DNA from: Selaginella moellendorffii
Taxonomy: Eukaryota > Streptophyta > Lycopodiopsida > Selaginellales > Selaginellaceae
Direction of reading: 5' to 3'
Length of the DNA stretch: 64,000 nt
Assembly: GCF_000143415.4 (NCBI RefSeq)
Contig: NW_003314261.1
Span: 3,650,880 to 3,714,879 of the forward strand
The notes below the pieces were generated by a model. That model made no database searches. It was given only the letters and a program-made list of their open reading frames with translations, and was not told the origin of the DNA. Each line of letters opens with the position of its first letter. The stretch's first letter is position 1. The position numbers and the translations under genes were made by a program. This document shows, one piece after another, positions 42,389-54,488 of the stretch.

Positions 42389-44645
42389 ATGTTGGAACAG
42401 CTCTTGATCTTCACGCGCGGCGGCCTCATCCTGTGGAGCTGCAAGGAGATCGGCAACGCGCTCAAGGGATCGCCGATCGACACGCTGATCCGGTCGTGCC
42501 TGCTCGAGGAGCGCAGCGGCGATCGATCCTTCCGCTACGATGCCCCAGGTGCGTCCTACACGCTCAAGTGGACGTTCCAGAACGAGCTGGGGCTCGTGTT
42601 CGTGGCCGTCTACCAGCAATTCTTGCAGCTCCTCTATGTTGACGAGCTGCTGGCCATGGTGAAGCGCGAATTCTCGGCGGTGTATTCTCCCCGGAAGGCC
42701 TCGTATCGGGACTTCGATGAGGTGTATCGGCAGCTCGAGAAGGAGGCGCTGGCTCGCGGCGAGGCCAACAAGGGACTTAACAAGGCAAACAGGAAGATCG
42801 AGGATGGAAGCAGCAAGAACACCGATCTGCGAGGGGGAACTGTGCTTCGCGGGTCGGTCAAGGGATCGGCAGGGACAAAGGGGCAAAAGGATGGGAAAGA
42901 GGATGACAGTGCTGCTGATCACAAGCCTGCCGCTGTTGTGGAGAAGGCTGGCCACGAGAATGGAGTGACAAATGGGAAATTGAGCAGCAGCGATGAGGAG
43001 TCCAAGCCGGTGGAGGTGGCCTTCGATCGGAGCAAGCTCCAGAAGCTGAAAGCGAAGGGGGGAAAGAAGACCAACGCTGCGAAGAAGGAGAAGGAGGATC
43101 CCAAGAAGAAAGTGAAGCAGGATAGAAAGCCGTGGGACGCTCCAGCGACTGGGAAGCTGGACTACTCCGAGCCTGTTCGTGACACCAACGACGAGGAGGT
43201 TGTGGAGGTTCACGGGAAAAGTTTGGTGGACTACGAGGAGGACGAGGAGTCCGATGACGAGGAGGCGAAGGACGAGAAGGCTCCTGCCAAGAAAGGATGG
43301 TTTTCGAGCGTTTTCCAGAGGTACTTTTCTTTAGTTTGCCGACACTGCTAGAGACTTTATGTTTCTCGATTTTTGTTTTTCTTGCGCAGCGTCACTGGGA
43401 AGGCGGCTCTTGAGAAGGCGGATTTGGTGCCCGCGATGAAGGCGCTGAAAGATCGTCTAATGACCAAGAATGTGGTACGTATGTTTTACGTTCTTGGGTT
43501 GTATACTCGGCAACTTTGCTTTGGCAGGCTGAAGAGATTGCTGAAAAGATATGCGAGTCTGTTGCTGCAAGTCTTCTCGGCAAGAAGCTTGGAACGTTTA
43601 CTCGAGTATCATCCGCTGTAAAGGTGCGTTTGCGTTGAAAGTCTTGGCTCCATCGAGCGCTTTAACTTTGTTTGTTTACTCAGGAGGCGATGGGAGACGC
43701 TTTACTGCGAATACTAACTCCAAAGCGTTCCATTGACATCCTGAGAGATGTAAAGTCGGCAAAGGACGAAGGTCGCCCCTATGTGATCGTATTTGTGGGA
43801 GTTAATGGAGTGGGGAAATCTACAAGTCTTGCCAAGGTTCTGCCATTGTTGTATTTGCTACTTGACTAATGCTTGCTCGTTACCAGGTGGCTTATTGGCT
43901 TAAAAGCCACGAACTGAGTGTCTTGATAGCCGCATGCGACACATTTCGTTCGGGAGCTGTGGAGCAGCTCCGTACTCACGCCAAAAGGCTCCAAACTACG
44001 CTGTACGAGAAAGGATACGAAAAAGATCCAGCAAATGTGGCCCGGGAGGCAATCGCCACAGCTGCTAAAACTAAGCACGACGTTGTGCTGGTTGATACTG
44101 CAGGTCGAATGCAGGCAAGTTTTTCAAAGCTTTGCTTCTCGTTGTTTTCTTTGCGTTCTTACAATACATATGTTTTTTTCTTCCAGGATAACGAGCCTCT
44201 TATGAGGGCCCTTGCGAATCTGATCAACGTAAACAAGCCAGATCTGGTGCTCTTTGTCGGAGAAGCGCTTGTGGGCAACGAGGCTGTGGACCAGCTCTCC
44301 AAATTCAATCAAGTCGGTGGCTTTTTCTTTTTTCTGGTTTCTTCCTCTGATGAGAGTTTCCCCTTGCAGACTTTGGCTGATCTCTCGGCAACGGCGAAGC
44401 GAAAGCCGATTGACGGGATACTTCTCACCAAGTTCGATACCATCGATGACAAGGTCTCAGTTCTATCTTTCATGCTTGCTTGCGAGCTTCTCTTATCAAC
44501 GTGTGTTTGTGTGTCGCAGGTGGGAGCAGCGTTGTCCATGGTCTATGTTTCTGGCGCACCGATCATGTTTCTTGGATGCGGTCAGAGTTACCATGACTTG
44601 AGGAGGCTCAATGTCAAGTCGATTATCAAGACTTTGTTGCAGTAG
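42389..44645 (+). CDS. SRPRA: Signal recognition particle receptor subunit alpha
   Basis: Eight exons: 42389-43320, 43390-43474, 43528-43623, 43684-43836, 43887-44114, 44187-44312, 44370-44453, 44520-44645; 609 residues. Residues 1-130 are the SRX/longin-like domain that docks on the beta subunit ([17 protein letters not shown]). A charged linker follows ([14 protein letters not shown]...). The NG GTPase has GVNGVGKST (G1, about 410), [11 protein letters not shown] (about 440), DTAGRMQ (about 493), TKFD (about 560) and LGCGQSY. It pairs with SRP54 to hand ribosome-nascent chains to the ER translocon. Intron 5 (44115-44186) starts GC (CAG/GCAAGT). Length is close to human and Arabidopsis proteins. 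An in-frame extension upstream of 42389 lacks an ATG. Confidence 0.95.
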
Positions 44646-44710
44646 TGATACTACCCGCAGTGTGCTGGTTGTGGAGGTGTGTTCTTGGTAATAAAAGACG
44701 AGCTTGCTGG

Positions 44711-47102
44711 TTACTTATCATCCGCGTATGCAAACTCCGACGAGTATATATCCTCTACAAAGTCGTCGCAGAAGAGCAAGAGCTCGGCAGAGATTTCTTC
44801 CACTTGTTCGTCCATGATCATGGCAAGTAGTTTTTCGTGCTTTTCATTCCTTGGCTTCTCCCTTGTTTGCCTGCGATATTTTCTATGAGTGTCAAATAGG
44901 AAAACTCAAAACTTACAAGTCGTTCCCCACTGTGCTGCCAGTGCTTCGATGCCTTGTCGGTTCCTCTCTGCGAGATTTCTGTGAGCTGAGATCGCGAATA
45001 GTGAAAAACTCAAACTTACATCTCGGTCATTATACTGTCAATCTTTGTTGGTTCCTCCTTTGTTTGCCTGCGAGATTTATGTGAGCTGAGATCGCGAATG
45101 GTGAAAAATTCAAACTTACAACTCGGTCACCACTAAATGATCAATGCCTCGGTGCATTGTTAGATCCTCTTTTGTTTGCCTACGAGTTTTTCTGTGAGCA
45201 GAGATCGTGAAAACTCAAAACTTACGCCGGTGTACTGTGATGCCTTGCTGGAAACTCTTTCGTTTGACTGCAGCCAATTTCACTTTGAGCGGGAACTGTG
45301 CAAGGGATGGTTAAAAACTTACGAGATGGTTTCCATGGTCTTCTCAGGATTTCTGTATATAAAGTCTTAGAACCTTTTAAAGAAAGAGTAAAAGCTCGTC
45401 CAACCTTGGAGCCATTTCATTCATCAATTCATCGAGTATAAATTTTCCAATGTCCTTCCCTTCGTCTTGGTCGGATACAAGCCACCGTTGCTTCAACTCG
45501 TCTTCCTGGGAGAGGAAGAAAGGAAAACTGAGTTTAAAACTCGGCAAACTTCACTTACATGTTTTAGCACTGCTAGCATCGAGTCTAAAATTTTATCCTC
45601 AAGCTGCTTCGCGTTGTCATTTCTAAGATCCAGTACTTCATGCCTCTCTTCGATTATCGGTCTAAGAAAGGCGTTAGAACGAAAATGTCTGAAAGACTCT
45701 GAAAGAGATTACTTACCGATGATGCTCGGTGCGGCTGCGATGACGATGACACTTAGCATTGTTATGTTTCGGCTGAGTTGCGGCTGAAGATGTGGTTGCA
45801 GCTGCGAAGAAAGTAAAAAAAAAAAATTAACGAAGATAGAAAACCAAAGAAAACAGACCTTGACGAGCAGTCTTCTCCCGTTTTCGTGCGGATTGCTTTT
45901 GCGACCTTCGCTTACATTTTGCATAGAGGAGCGCAACGAGAGGCACCTTCTTGGTCTTTTTGGGAGAAGGTTTTCTTGCTTTCTCTACACTTCTAGCAGA
46001 CTCTGGGGCAGGCTCGGTTGGAACGGACACTGGCGGACTTCTTCTGTGGCCACGCCTACGCGTTCCTCCAAAAGTTGTCCTGGTCCTGTCACTTCCCGAG
46101 TCATACTTGTGCAGGTCACTGTGGATAGATGATCTCCTTAACGGACGAAAACCGTGAGCCGGATGCCTATAATGCTTACCAGCTTGTCTGTGATTGTTGT
46201 GAAGCCATGTAAGCGTGTGATACTCTTGCGGTGTTTGCCCGTGTGTTGTGTGAATATAAGCAGGCCTGCGGGGAGACTTGGAACGCTGCTGTTTTGCTTG
46301 CACCGTGGCGAGCATGTCTAGTAGCTGCTGCTGGATGCTTGTCTGGAAGATCAAAAAAAGAGAAGAAACACCACAATCAGCTCCAAAGGTTTTAATGAAT
46401 CGAAGCAAAAATGTTGTAAGTATTGAGATACCTGATGATCATCAAGAAAAAGAGCAACATAGTACAGCATTTCACGCGTAAGCTTTCACGAACAACACAG
46501 ACTAGTACTCCCAGACAAGGTAGAAGAAGAAACCATACGCTCAAGAAAAAATCGAAAGCATTGGATACTGCATACGTGATGATCATCAAGAAAAAGAGCG
46601 ACAAATCGCCAAGCACAGCATTTTCACGCGTAAAAAGAAAACTTCCAAGACAAGGTAGAAGAAGAAAACCATTCAATCAAGCAAGAAAAAAAATCGACTG
46701 CTTTGCTATCGGGAAGAAACGAAGATTTACCTGAGCACAGTGACCCACTGTGAGCGCCTTGAGCTGCCGATTTTGCTCCTCCAATTGCCTCCTCATGGCA
46801 TCAACCTGTTCTCCCATCCCCACCGCCATTTCCACCACTTGCCTCACGCTCGCCTGATGCTCGCTCTCCCTCCTCTCCTGATCCAGAGCCGCCATCTCCC
46901 TCCGCCGCCGCCGCGCGATCCATGGCGGCTCCAGCGCCTGGAGGGAGGAAGACGAAGAAGCACAAGTACCTCCCCTCACCACCAGCGCCGATAATCCATC
47001 AGCCTCAGCGTAGCAGTCCAAATTCCTCCTTACAACCTCGGCAATCCGGCTGAATCGATCTGCGCGACTCGCCACAGCCGCGACGGTGGTGTCGTCCGCC
47101 AT
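44711..47102 (-). CDS. Unrecognised 511-residue basic protein with tandem mini-exons
   Basis: Eleven exons on the minus strand: 46731-47102, 45859-46342, 45717-45801, 45559-45661, 45405-45505, 45323-45352, 45226-45267, 45120-45179, 45020-45067, 44917-44967, 44711-44870; total 1536 nt, one frame. The N-terminus is a predicted coiled coil (MGEQVDAMRRQLEEQNRQLK). The middle is Arg/Lys/Ser/His-rich (RRRGHRRSPP, KKTKKVPLVALLYAKCKRR). The C-terminus ends AELLLFCDDFVEDIY and a stop. Exons 7-10 and the start of exon 11 are small phase-2 units, most beginning QTKE or EEPT. Introns 7-10 are also similar to each other. Stopping at the TAA at 45377 would be a shorter reading; the spliced model is preferred because all later sites keep frame. 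No family is recognised; nucleic-acid binding is only a guess from charge. Confidence 0.68.
44871..45267 (-). repeat. Tandem array of exon-plus-intron units
   Basis: About four units of 88-112 bp. Each contains CTGCGAG (splice acceptor on the minus strand), a GTTTGCCT or GGTTCCTCT exon start, and CAAACTTAC (donor GTAAGTTTG). Intron parts with GCTGAGATCGCGAA are nearly identical between the two central copies. Confidence 0.8.
46433..46690. repeat. Tandem duplication inside intron 1 of the 511-residue gene
   Basis: GATCATCAAGAAAAAGAGC..., an ACAGCATTT-CACGCGTAA block and ACAAGGTAGAAGAAGAAA occur in the same order at 46433-46555 and 46577-46690. The 388-nt intron is by far the longest of this gene. 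Confidence 0.75.
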
Positions 47103-47370
47103 AGCCTTAGTTCAAATCTTTCCTTGCGCTCAAACAAAATAGGGCAATCCGGACCGCTCGCTTGTATGGGGCCAATCCTAGCCATTGGTTCTGGGAGAGT
47201 ACGATCACTAGAAGAGTAGTGTTTGATGATCGCTGGAAAGATGGAAGAGAGCACCTTGATCATGTCCTTCTCCTCGATAGCTCGCTTTCCTCCATCTCCA
47301 TATGTGCTCGCGATGCCATGGAATTAGGGTTTATATTATGGAGCATGGCTGAGGCGCTGCGACGGTGGCA
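47103..47370. promoter_or_regulatory. Divergent promoter region, 511-residue gene and HEATR6-like gene
   Basis: 268 bp between divergent start codons; contains TAGGGTTT at 47325-47332 on the HEATR6-like side. An ATG at 47345 in another frame could be a start of a short upstream frame ending inside exon 1. Confidence 0.5.
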
Positions 47371-50300
47371 ATGGCCTTCCCCAGCGCGAGGATTAGGGCT
47401 TGGCGGAGCGCATTTGGAGGCCTACGTCGCGGATTCGACGAGGCCGCTGCTGTGCAGGAGATTCTGGGCCAGGCGCCGGCGCTAGCGCGCTCGTCTCTCG
47501 AGATTCCATCGCAAGAGGTGTGTGTATTGGATTATAGATCGTCTACATTGTCCCCTGTTCGATCTTTCTCAGGCGCTGGGAGACATCTTGGCGCTGTTAG
47601 ACGCGGCGTCCAAGTTCGTGAGTGACAATGTGGCCCTCAGCAAAGCTTCCATTCTGGTAATCTAGTTTCTTTGTGTTGTTGTTTCCTTTGGTGCGATGTT
47701 TCCCTTTCTTCCAGGTGGTGGATTTGATATCCTCCGCCCAGCTCGAATTTCGAAAGGAGTCGGCTGCTCAGGTTTTTAGTTTTCTTCGCGGAGCGATTGA
47801 GCAGGGAGTGTCGAGCATCCAGAAGGCTGGCCTCGAGAACCATCCTTGCGATCACGTCTTTGAGACTGTCAACGCTCTTGCGTAGGTTCTTTCGCATTTC
47901 GTTTTTCCGTTTTAAAGCTTTTTTGTTTCAGGTTCTTCGTTCACGGTCATGGACAGCATCTATCATCCGACGAAGCAAACGCTCTTGTGCTCGGACTTGT
48001 GCCGTTGGTGGCGTCCACGCGCAACTCAGTCAGAGCACGTAAAGGAGGGCGATTTGATTCCAGCGTTTACACTGCTATTGCGAATGTCTTTACTCGGGCT
48101 GGATCTCTTGTTACCAAAGATACCTGGCAAAAAGTCGTGCAGGTTAGCCTTGATCAGTAGAAAATTTGTAGGTAACCACTCGTGTCGTCGCCAGGCTTTT
48201 CGCAAAGTGCTGGACCAGGTTGGAGTTGAACTTTTAGAAGAGACCGCGGCTTCCAGGTTTGTGAACTAAGTACGGTGTCTTTCTAACCTGATTCACAATT
48301 ATGTGCAGGTATTACGCCGCAATCTTACGTGCCCTGCATATTGTTTTCTCTGATGCTAAAGCTCCCCTTGATGACAACGTGAGTATTCAAAGCCAGGTTT
48401 TGGTTTTCGTACTGATTTTTTAGCAGATCGGTGGTTTTGTGGCCGTGCTGCGCATGTTTGTGTCATACGGTCTTCCCGGAAATCGCACTCGAGCTTTCCC
48501 CGATGCAACAGTCCCATCACCTCGAAGTTCACAGGCAGCACCTCAAGAAGTTTTGAAAGGCAAAGGCAGCAGTTTGTACAGGCCTCCACATTTGCGTTCT
48601 CGGATGCAAGATGGTGGAGAGTCTAGCAGTCCAAGCTTGGACTCAGACAAACGAACGCTATTTTCAGATTCGGAACAAAGTGATAACGATAATTCGCAAG
48701 AGACTGACCAATTCAGAAGCTCGAAGGCTCGGACAAACGCAATTCTTTGTATCCAAGTACGCAGCTATTCTTTTAGGTTGTTTTGATTTCTTGTTTTATT
48801 TTTATTTTTTATTTTTTTTTGCTTATGCAGGCCATAGCTCGAGCTGACCCGAAATCTCTGCATGCACATTGGACGTTACTGCTACCAACTCATAACGTTT
48901 TACATCCACGGTAAGTTAATCGACTTAAAATCTTATTTTTGATTAATAAACAGGTTTGTAACTCAGTTTCATCGTGGATAATGCAGTCTGTATCAACCAA
49001 CATTGGTAACAACACTAATTTTTGATCCAGTTTCAAAGGTACATATTGGTTTTTCTTACGTTTGAAATTGAACTAGCGCGTAGTGTAGACCCGTCTTGCT
49101 GCAGCGTCTACGATTTCTGCTTTATTGGAAGGTCCAGCCAAAGCTTTTCTCCAAGTAGCAGAGTACAAGGACTCGGGAAAAGCCGGCTCGTTTACAACAT
49201 TGTCCACATCCCTTGGGCAGATCATTGTCCAACTTTATACAGGTACATGCTCAGGATTTGACTTTAAAATGGGGCTTACTGGATCGTCATTTCTTAGGAC
49301 TGCTTCATTCGGTTTCAAATGAGTCTCAATCTGGCGTTCTTGTTGCGATATTAAAAGCCTTGTCACTACTCGTATCTTCTAGCCCGTAAGCTTTCTTTGT
49401 TTCATAGTTATCTTCTCAAAATATTGTTTTTCTTTTGCTACAAAATTTGACAGATTCGATCGTCTTCCAATAGGAGTACTGAATGACGTTATCAACACTG
49501 TACACAAAAGAATATTTGAGCTTACACCCTCTTCCGATCAGACACTTTTGGTGAGGAAGTCTGCAGTTGTCAACATGACTGATTCTTTTTCAATGAGCAG
49601 GTTCCAGGACTTAGCTGTTTGTCTGTAGCTTTGGCGGCTTCTTCAGGATCGTCACAAGTCTTGAGCTCTATACTCGAGCAGAATCAAGGTGAGGCTTGAT
49701 TATTTGTAGTTAGCCATTTGCTAATACTAGTACTTGCAGTTTCTAAAAAGTCAGTACTAGCAAATTTAATCTATCTTGCAAGAGCGTCACCATTTTCAGG
49801 TGTTCGTATCGAAGCTCTCCAGGTAAAAGGTTTTCTGTGCTCATGCATGTTGCCTCACGTCTAAAATTGTGTAGGCATTGAAGGCTGCTGTCCACAGTCA
49901 CTCTACTTTGGCTTCTCTTTACTGGAATGAACTAGCGGAGGTGGTTCACGAAGTCATAGAGCATGAAAGCGCTACACATATTACTGAGGTTCCATGTCCA
50001 GTCGGGAATTTTCGGGCCGTGGATGAAAAAACTGTATATCATTCGCTAAAGGTACACGGGAAGCATTTGGTTTTCGGGTTTGTGATCATTGCAAAATGGC
50101 AGCTTTTAGACGAGTTGCTGCGAGTGTTATCTGGTTTCAACGGTGCAGACGATATGTTCGACTTTCCAACAACATCGCCGAGTCCGTCTTTGGTGCCTCA
50201 ACCAATAAAGCTGCTAACTGCTACTGGAAGAACTGTTCAGAATGTCCCCGATAAGCTCGATCCTGCAGCATCTCAGTGGCTTGAAGTCATGAATAAGTTT

Positions 50301-52054
50301 CTTCCACTAGTACTGTACCACGGTACCCCTATGGTTAGTTGTTGCCGTGTTTTTTGTCCTCGTGCTCACCACGGCTTACAGGTCCGAGCAGCTGCATTAA
50401 CCTGTTTTGCCGGTCTAACACCAGGCGTCTACTCTAACTTATCAGAGAAACACCAGGAGTACATATTGTCCACTGTCGTAAGCAAACTCTGAAAATTCCG
50501 CGCGTCTTTGTCTGATTCTTGTTCTTTTCAGATAAATGCGGCTATTAGAGATGATACAGCATCTGTACGCTCGGCAGCTTCCAGAGCAATTGGAGTTTTA
50601 GTGGGCTGTAGTGAGATCGTTGAAAGGTGGTCTAGCTGCTTGCTTAGTTATTCTGCTAACAAGTTCCCTCCAGGAATCAAAGATTAAACTCCGTCGTTGC
50701 CACTATCCAGGCTGCTATCTCAGATGCTGCCTTATCGGTTAGTTTCTTTTTGCCCGTGATTAACTCCACAGCTGTAACTAGCTGAAAATGATGCAGGTAC
50801 GAATCACGTCTTGCTGGGCTTTAGCAAATATCTGTGACGCCTTCTGCAAAAGCTTTGAAAATGGATTCCCATGTACGTATGTCCATGTTAATGTATTGAT
50901 GCTTCTTATGCTGCTTTTATAACAGCTATTGCCCGTGACTCGAAATTATTGACTACTTTGGCAGAGGTTGCACTGAAGGCAGCTAAAGATGGAGATAAGG
51001 TAGGTGGTTTGTGTATGCAGACAAACTCTGAAGTCTTTCCAGGTCCGCGCAAATGCCGTCAGAGCATTGGGCAACCTTGCGAAGTTTGCAGACTTCTCTG
51101 ACGGCGTTGCGACCGATGAAAACCGGAGTCCACCACTTTTATGGCTGGGGCGCATGGTCCAGACGCTGGTGTCGTGCATCACAACAGGCAACGTGAAGGT
51201 ATTTTGACCAGCGTTTATTGCCTCAATTGTGCCAGTCACGTGCTTTTTTCAGGTTCAATGGAATGTGTGCCACGCACTCGGTAATTTATTTCTCAACAGA
51301 ACCATTTCTCTACCAGAGATGCCATGGTGAGTTTGTTGGTTTCGTTTTCACTACAGTACCATAACCAGTGTTGTCTTCCTCAACAGGTCTTCTTCGGTGT
51401 TTAGCATCTTGCTGCTGCTTTTACGCGATTCTGGAAACTTCAAAATCCGTATACACGCGGCATCTGCATTGGCTGTTCCCAGCTGTCGGGATGGTAATGT
51501 GAAATCTCCAAGTGTTTTATCAATTGCTAAGACTTTGGTTGATGGATGTAGACTTTGGCGAATCCTTTGGTGATGTCCTTCACGGGCTAGTCCATGCGCT
51601 CGAGTCACTAGACTCTGGCAAAACTGCGCCATCGAGTTTTAAATACATGTCAACACTATCAGAGCAGGTCTTTCTTTCTCCTTTTTAACCTCTCTTTCTT
51701 TCCCATCAACTTTTGATTGCCGATTTTACAGCTAGACACAACACTCCTCCAAATCCTTTCATATGCAAGCCCTGAGGACTACTGCTCGCTCAAGGACTTC
51801 TTACACAAGGTGAGCTTTTTCCAGAACTTACATCTCGCAAACTTAGTGCTTCTGTTTGTGACTAGCGTGCGGCGTTTCTACACGGCTGGCTACATTCCTT
51901 ACTGAGATCGCCGGCACCAAACTTAGAAGGACTCGAAAGAGTGAGTACGAAGCAAACGCAGGCTCTCCAAGCAGCTCAAGCGCTGGGCAGCTTGTTTTCC
52001 AGTGGAGGAGACAAAACTTTACAGGAGAGATTTGAGAACCTGCGAGTAAGCTGA
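47371..52054 (+). CDS. HEAT-repeat protein, HEATR6-like (DUF4042)
   Basis: Twenty-seven exons from 47371 give 3246 nt and 1081 residues; the frame was checked at every junction. Exons: 47371-47517, 47573-47656, 47715-47881, 47932-48142, 48195-48256, 48309-48378, 48427-48756, 48831-48910, 48987-49038, 49089-49242, 49298-49385, 49454-49550, 49601-49688, 49740-49822, 49875-50051, 50103-50333, 50382-50477, 50532-50626, 50674-50737, 50797-50872, 50926-50999, 51043-51198, 51253-51326, 51387-51493, 51552-51667, 51732-51809, 51866-52054. DUF4042 is recognised by HAHWTLLLPTHNVLHPR, FDPVSKTRLAAASTISALLE and AFLQVAEYKD. Repeated helices of the form VRAAALTCFAGLTPG, VRSAASRAIGVLVG and VRANAVRALGNLAKF mark HEAT repeats. 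Function in plants is unknown to me; such arrays act as protein scaffolds. Confidence 0.88.
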
Positions 52055-52239
52055 CTCGATCGAGCCAAACCAAAAAAAATATCCAAAGTCTGTCCATCCA
52101 GAACGAACCAGGTAGCAAACACAGTGATTGATGTAATGGAACGTAACTTTGATACAAGTCTCGGATAAAAGCATGGATATTTTCGATTTCGCCTTGTCTC
52201 TGATGATTGTTCCGGGGTCCATATCCTAGTAATCTGGAG

Positions 52240-53922
52240 CTAGCCTCGGCCAACTCTCTGCAAAAATCCTGCTAGAAGAGATTTCATCCTTCTTTTTCTA
52301 CGCCAGAAAGCGAACCTTTTTCTTGGTGTTGCTTGCGTAAGAGGACATTGTGTACCCGCAGTGGTGGACGTCTCGCGTCGGGAATAAAAATCATAGCCGC
52401 TGGATTCTTTCTCCTCCCAGCACAGCGCACCCCTCCAAGCGTAACAATCGATGGCGACGTATTTGGCCGGCAAATAGCGCTGCTGCAAGAACCATCGGAG
52501 AAGAAGACGAGTATGTGTCTTTAGCGGCTGGAAACAAAGCCAACAAGCACAAAGCCAAGCTTACCCGGCACTCAGCTTCCAAAGTTCTGTCCGGGACCAG
52601 TTTGCGCTGCGAGGCTCCCATGATCCCACACACAACAGTGAATGCGACAAAAGCTGCGTAGAGTTTTTCGAAGTGTTCACTTAGTCAACAAGAACATCAA
52701 AGCCGAGAGAGAAGCAGCCCCAGATACTTTACTCTCGGCTCGGGTCGGCGTCGTTCGTGTCCACCTCCGCCGCTTAAAGGTTTTCTAGGCCACCTCTGCC
52801 ACTCCGGAGGTACGCAGAGTGTCTTTCTCTTTCCTTCCTTTTTTTTAAAGCTTTGAGCTTTAATTCCCAGGAATGCTGTGTCCCACCGCTGGCTGCCGCT
52901 GCTGGGACGAAGCACAAAAAGCAAGTGTCCGAAAGCACAAGAAAAAATGTAAGATAAGACACAAAGCTTTCTCCAAAAGCCTTTGCTTACCGGGTGGTTC
53001 TCCGCTTAGAATTATACGATCGACAAAGTGGTCCCTGCTTGAGGCGGCAGCTTGATTTGTGGAATCGTCCTCAGTGAGCTGAAGACACAAGGCAAGGAGG
53101 CTAAAGTATTAGCCTTTGGTTGTTGCTGCTGGGCTCCGGACCCCCGAAAACAACGTTTGAGGTTTCCTAGGCGCAAACCATGTGAGCCCGCTCTATAAAA
53201 TAAAGACCGCCTGTGTAAGTAGAACGTTGGGGAAGCAATTGCAAGAAAGAAACCTCGTGTGTACCCCATTTTCTTCATTTTTTTTTTCTTGGCTGGCTGG
53301 TAATAGCAATCAGATCTCGTGGCTTGCACGCGTACGAGTGGCTGGCAGAACGGGCATGCCGTACGCCTTTTGTTTTCTCCACGTTTGCTCTGAGTAGATA
53401 AACATGCCAAGAATTAGCTAATAGCTAAGACAATCAGATCTAGGAGGAGACGCGCTATAGAAAAATAAAAAAACGTACGTACCAATGCAACCACCGCACT
53501 GCCGGGACTCTAAACAACGTCCTTGGTAGTAGAAACCTGAAAAAGTAGAGCAGCCACCTCAATCAATGTAAAAGGAGATAAAAAAGCAAGCACTTACCTC
53601 GTTTAGTGCTCCAGTAAAGAGCTAAAATCACCACAAAAGTTCAGTAAGTCATCACTAACTATATGTATAGCCTTACCTCCGCGTTGCTAGCCTTTGACGC
53701 GAGCTTGTTGAGATTCATTCCTCCTGCGTTTGGGATTCGCTTGCCGGTGGCAGCCTGGAAAGGCCAATGAGTACCTCTCAGTGTGGTATACGGAGCAGAA
53801 AAAAGCCAGCCCGGAATGACATGATATTTTGGTGACTTGCTCGCTGCTTCTTCTCGTCTTCCCTTCCGCCCCCGCGTTTCTGCTATACTCTCTTTTTCTA
53901 GCGTCACGAGCCAGCCGCTCAT
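52240..53922 (-). CDS. Possible multi-exon gene, unrecognised, model incomplete
   Basis: The slot between two plus-strand genes contains minus-strand exon-like pieces with canonical splice sites. In order they are: GKRIPNAGGMNLNKLASK ending at 53677; LFTGALNE (53598-53621); SPGSAVVAL (lower end 53483); SGLTWFAPRKPQTLFSG (about 53148-53198); LTEDDSTNQAAASS to ILSGEPP (lower end about 52992); then a hydrophobic AFVAFTVVCGIMG with ASQRKLVPDRTLEAECR; and a terminal frame stopping at 52240. Exon choices and the start (ATG near 53922 is only one option) are uncertain. No family is recognised. One membrane segment is likely if the hydrophobic stretch is coding. Confidence 0.33.
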
Positions 53923-54488
53923 CCACTCGCTGCTCGCCACCACTCCAGTTCCCTGCACCGCTGCTGCTGCTGCTGCTGCTCAGCTCCTGGAATTGCCACT
54001 CTTTCTTTGCTTTCACGACTGCCTCAGCTCCGCTCAGTCCCAAAAGCACGCCTGGAAGCACGGACTGTCGACCATCAAAATACAGCTTCTCCCTGATCGC
54101 TTGCTAGGCTCTTGCAGCAGTAGGAGGAGGAAACGACTAACTTTGAGTGAGATCAGCCCCTTATTCTACTCTTCCTCTTTCCTCGGTTTTGCTCGGTCCT
54201 TGCGTAGCTTAGGAGCTCCAGCTAGTGCACTGTGGCCGCATTGCTTTTTCTCCTTTCCAGGTTGTCGATGTGAAGCTCCTTCCCAGAGTGTGCCTGCCTC
54301 CTGCGCTCTGATATATACTCATGGCTTTTCTTCCAAGGCTCTTGCTCTAGCGCCTCCATTCTATAAAACATATCGTGTCTGTACGACAGTTGCTTCCTGA
54401 GTCGCACAGGAAACGCATCCCGCTCGGCTTTGATAGTCGTCTTCAAATCCAGAATCTGCCTTCAAATCTATGTGTTGCATCTTCTACA
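53923..54488. other. Upstream region of the heavy-metal protein gene
   Basis: Likely promoter and 5' leader on the plus strand and the 5' region of the minus-strand gene. An ATG at 54470 is out of frame with the spliced CDS and overlaps the true start, so it may act as an upstream start. Confidence 0.4.

Noticed and set aside
45377-45379. Stop codon as the end of the 511-residue gene
   Set aside because: A GT donor just upstream (45404) and six further in-frame exons make the longer model more convincing.
47162-47485. A plus-strand frame upstream of the HEATR6-like gene
   Set aside because: It runs in a different frame from the supported exon 1 and ends without joining any exon.
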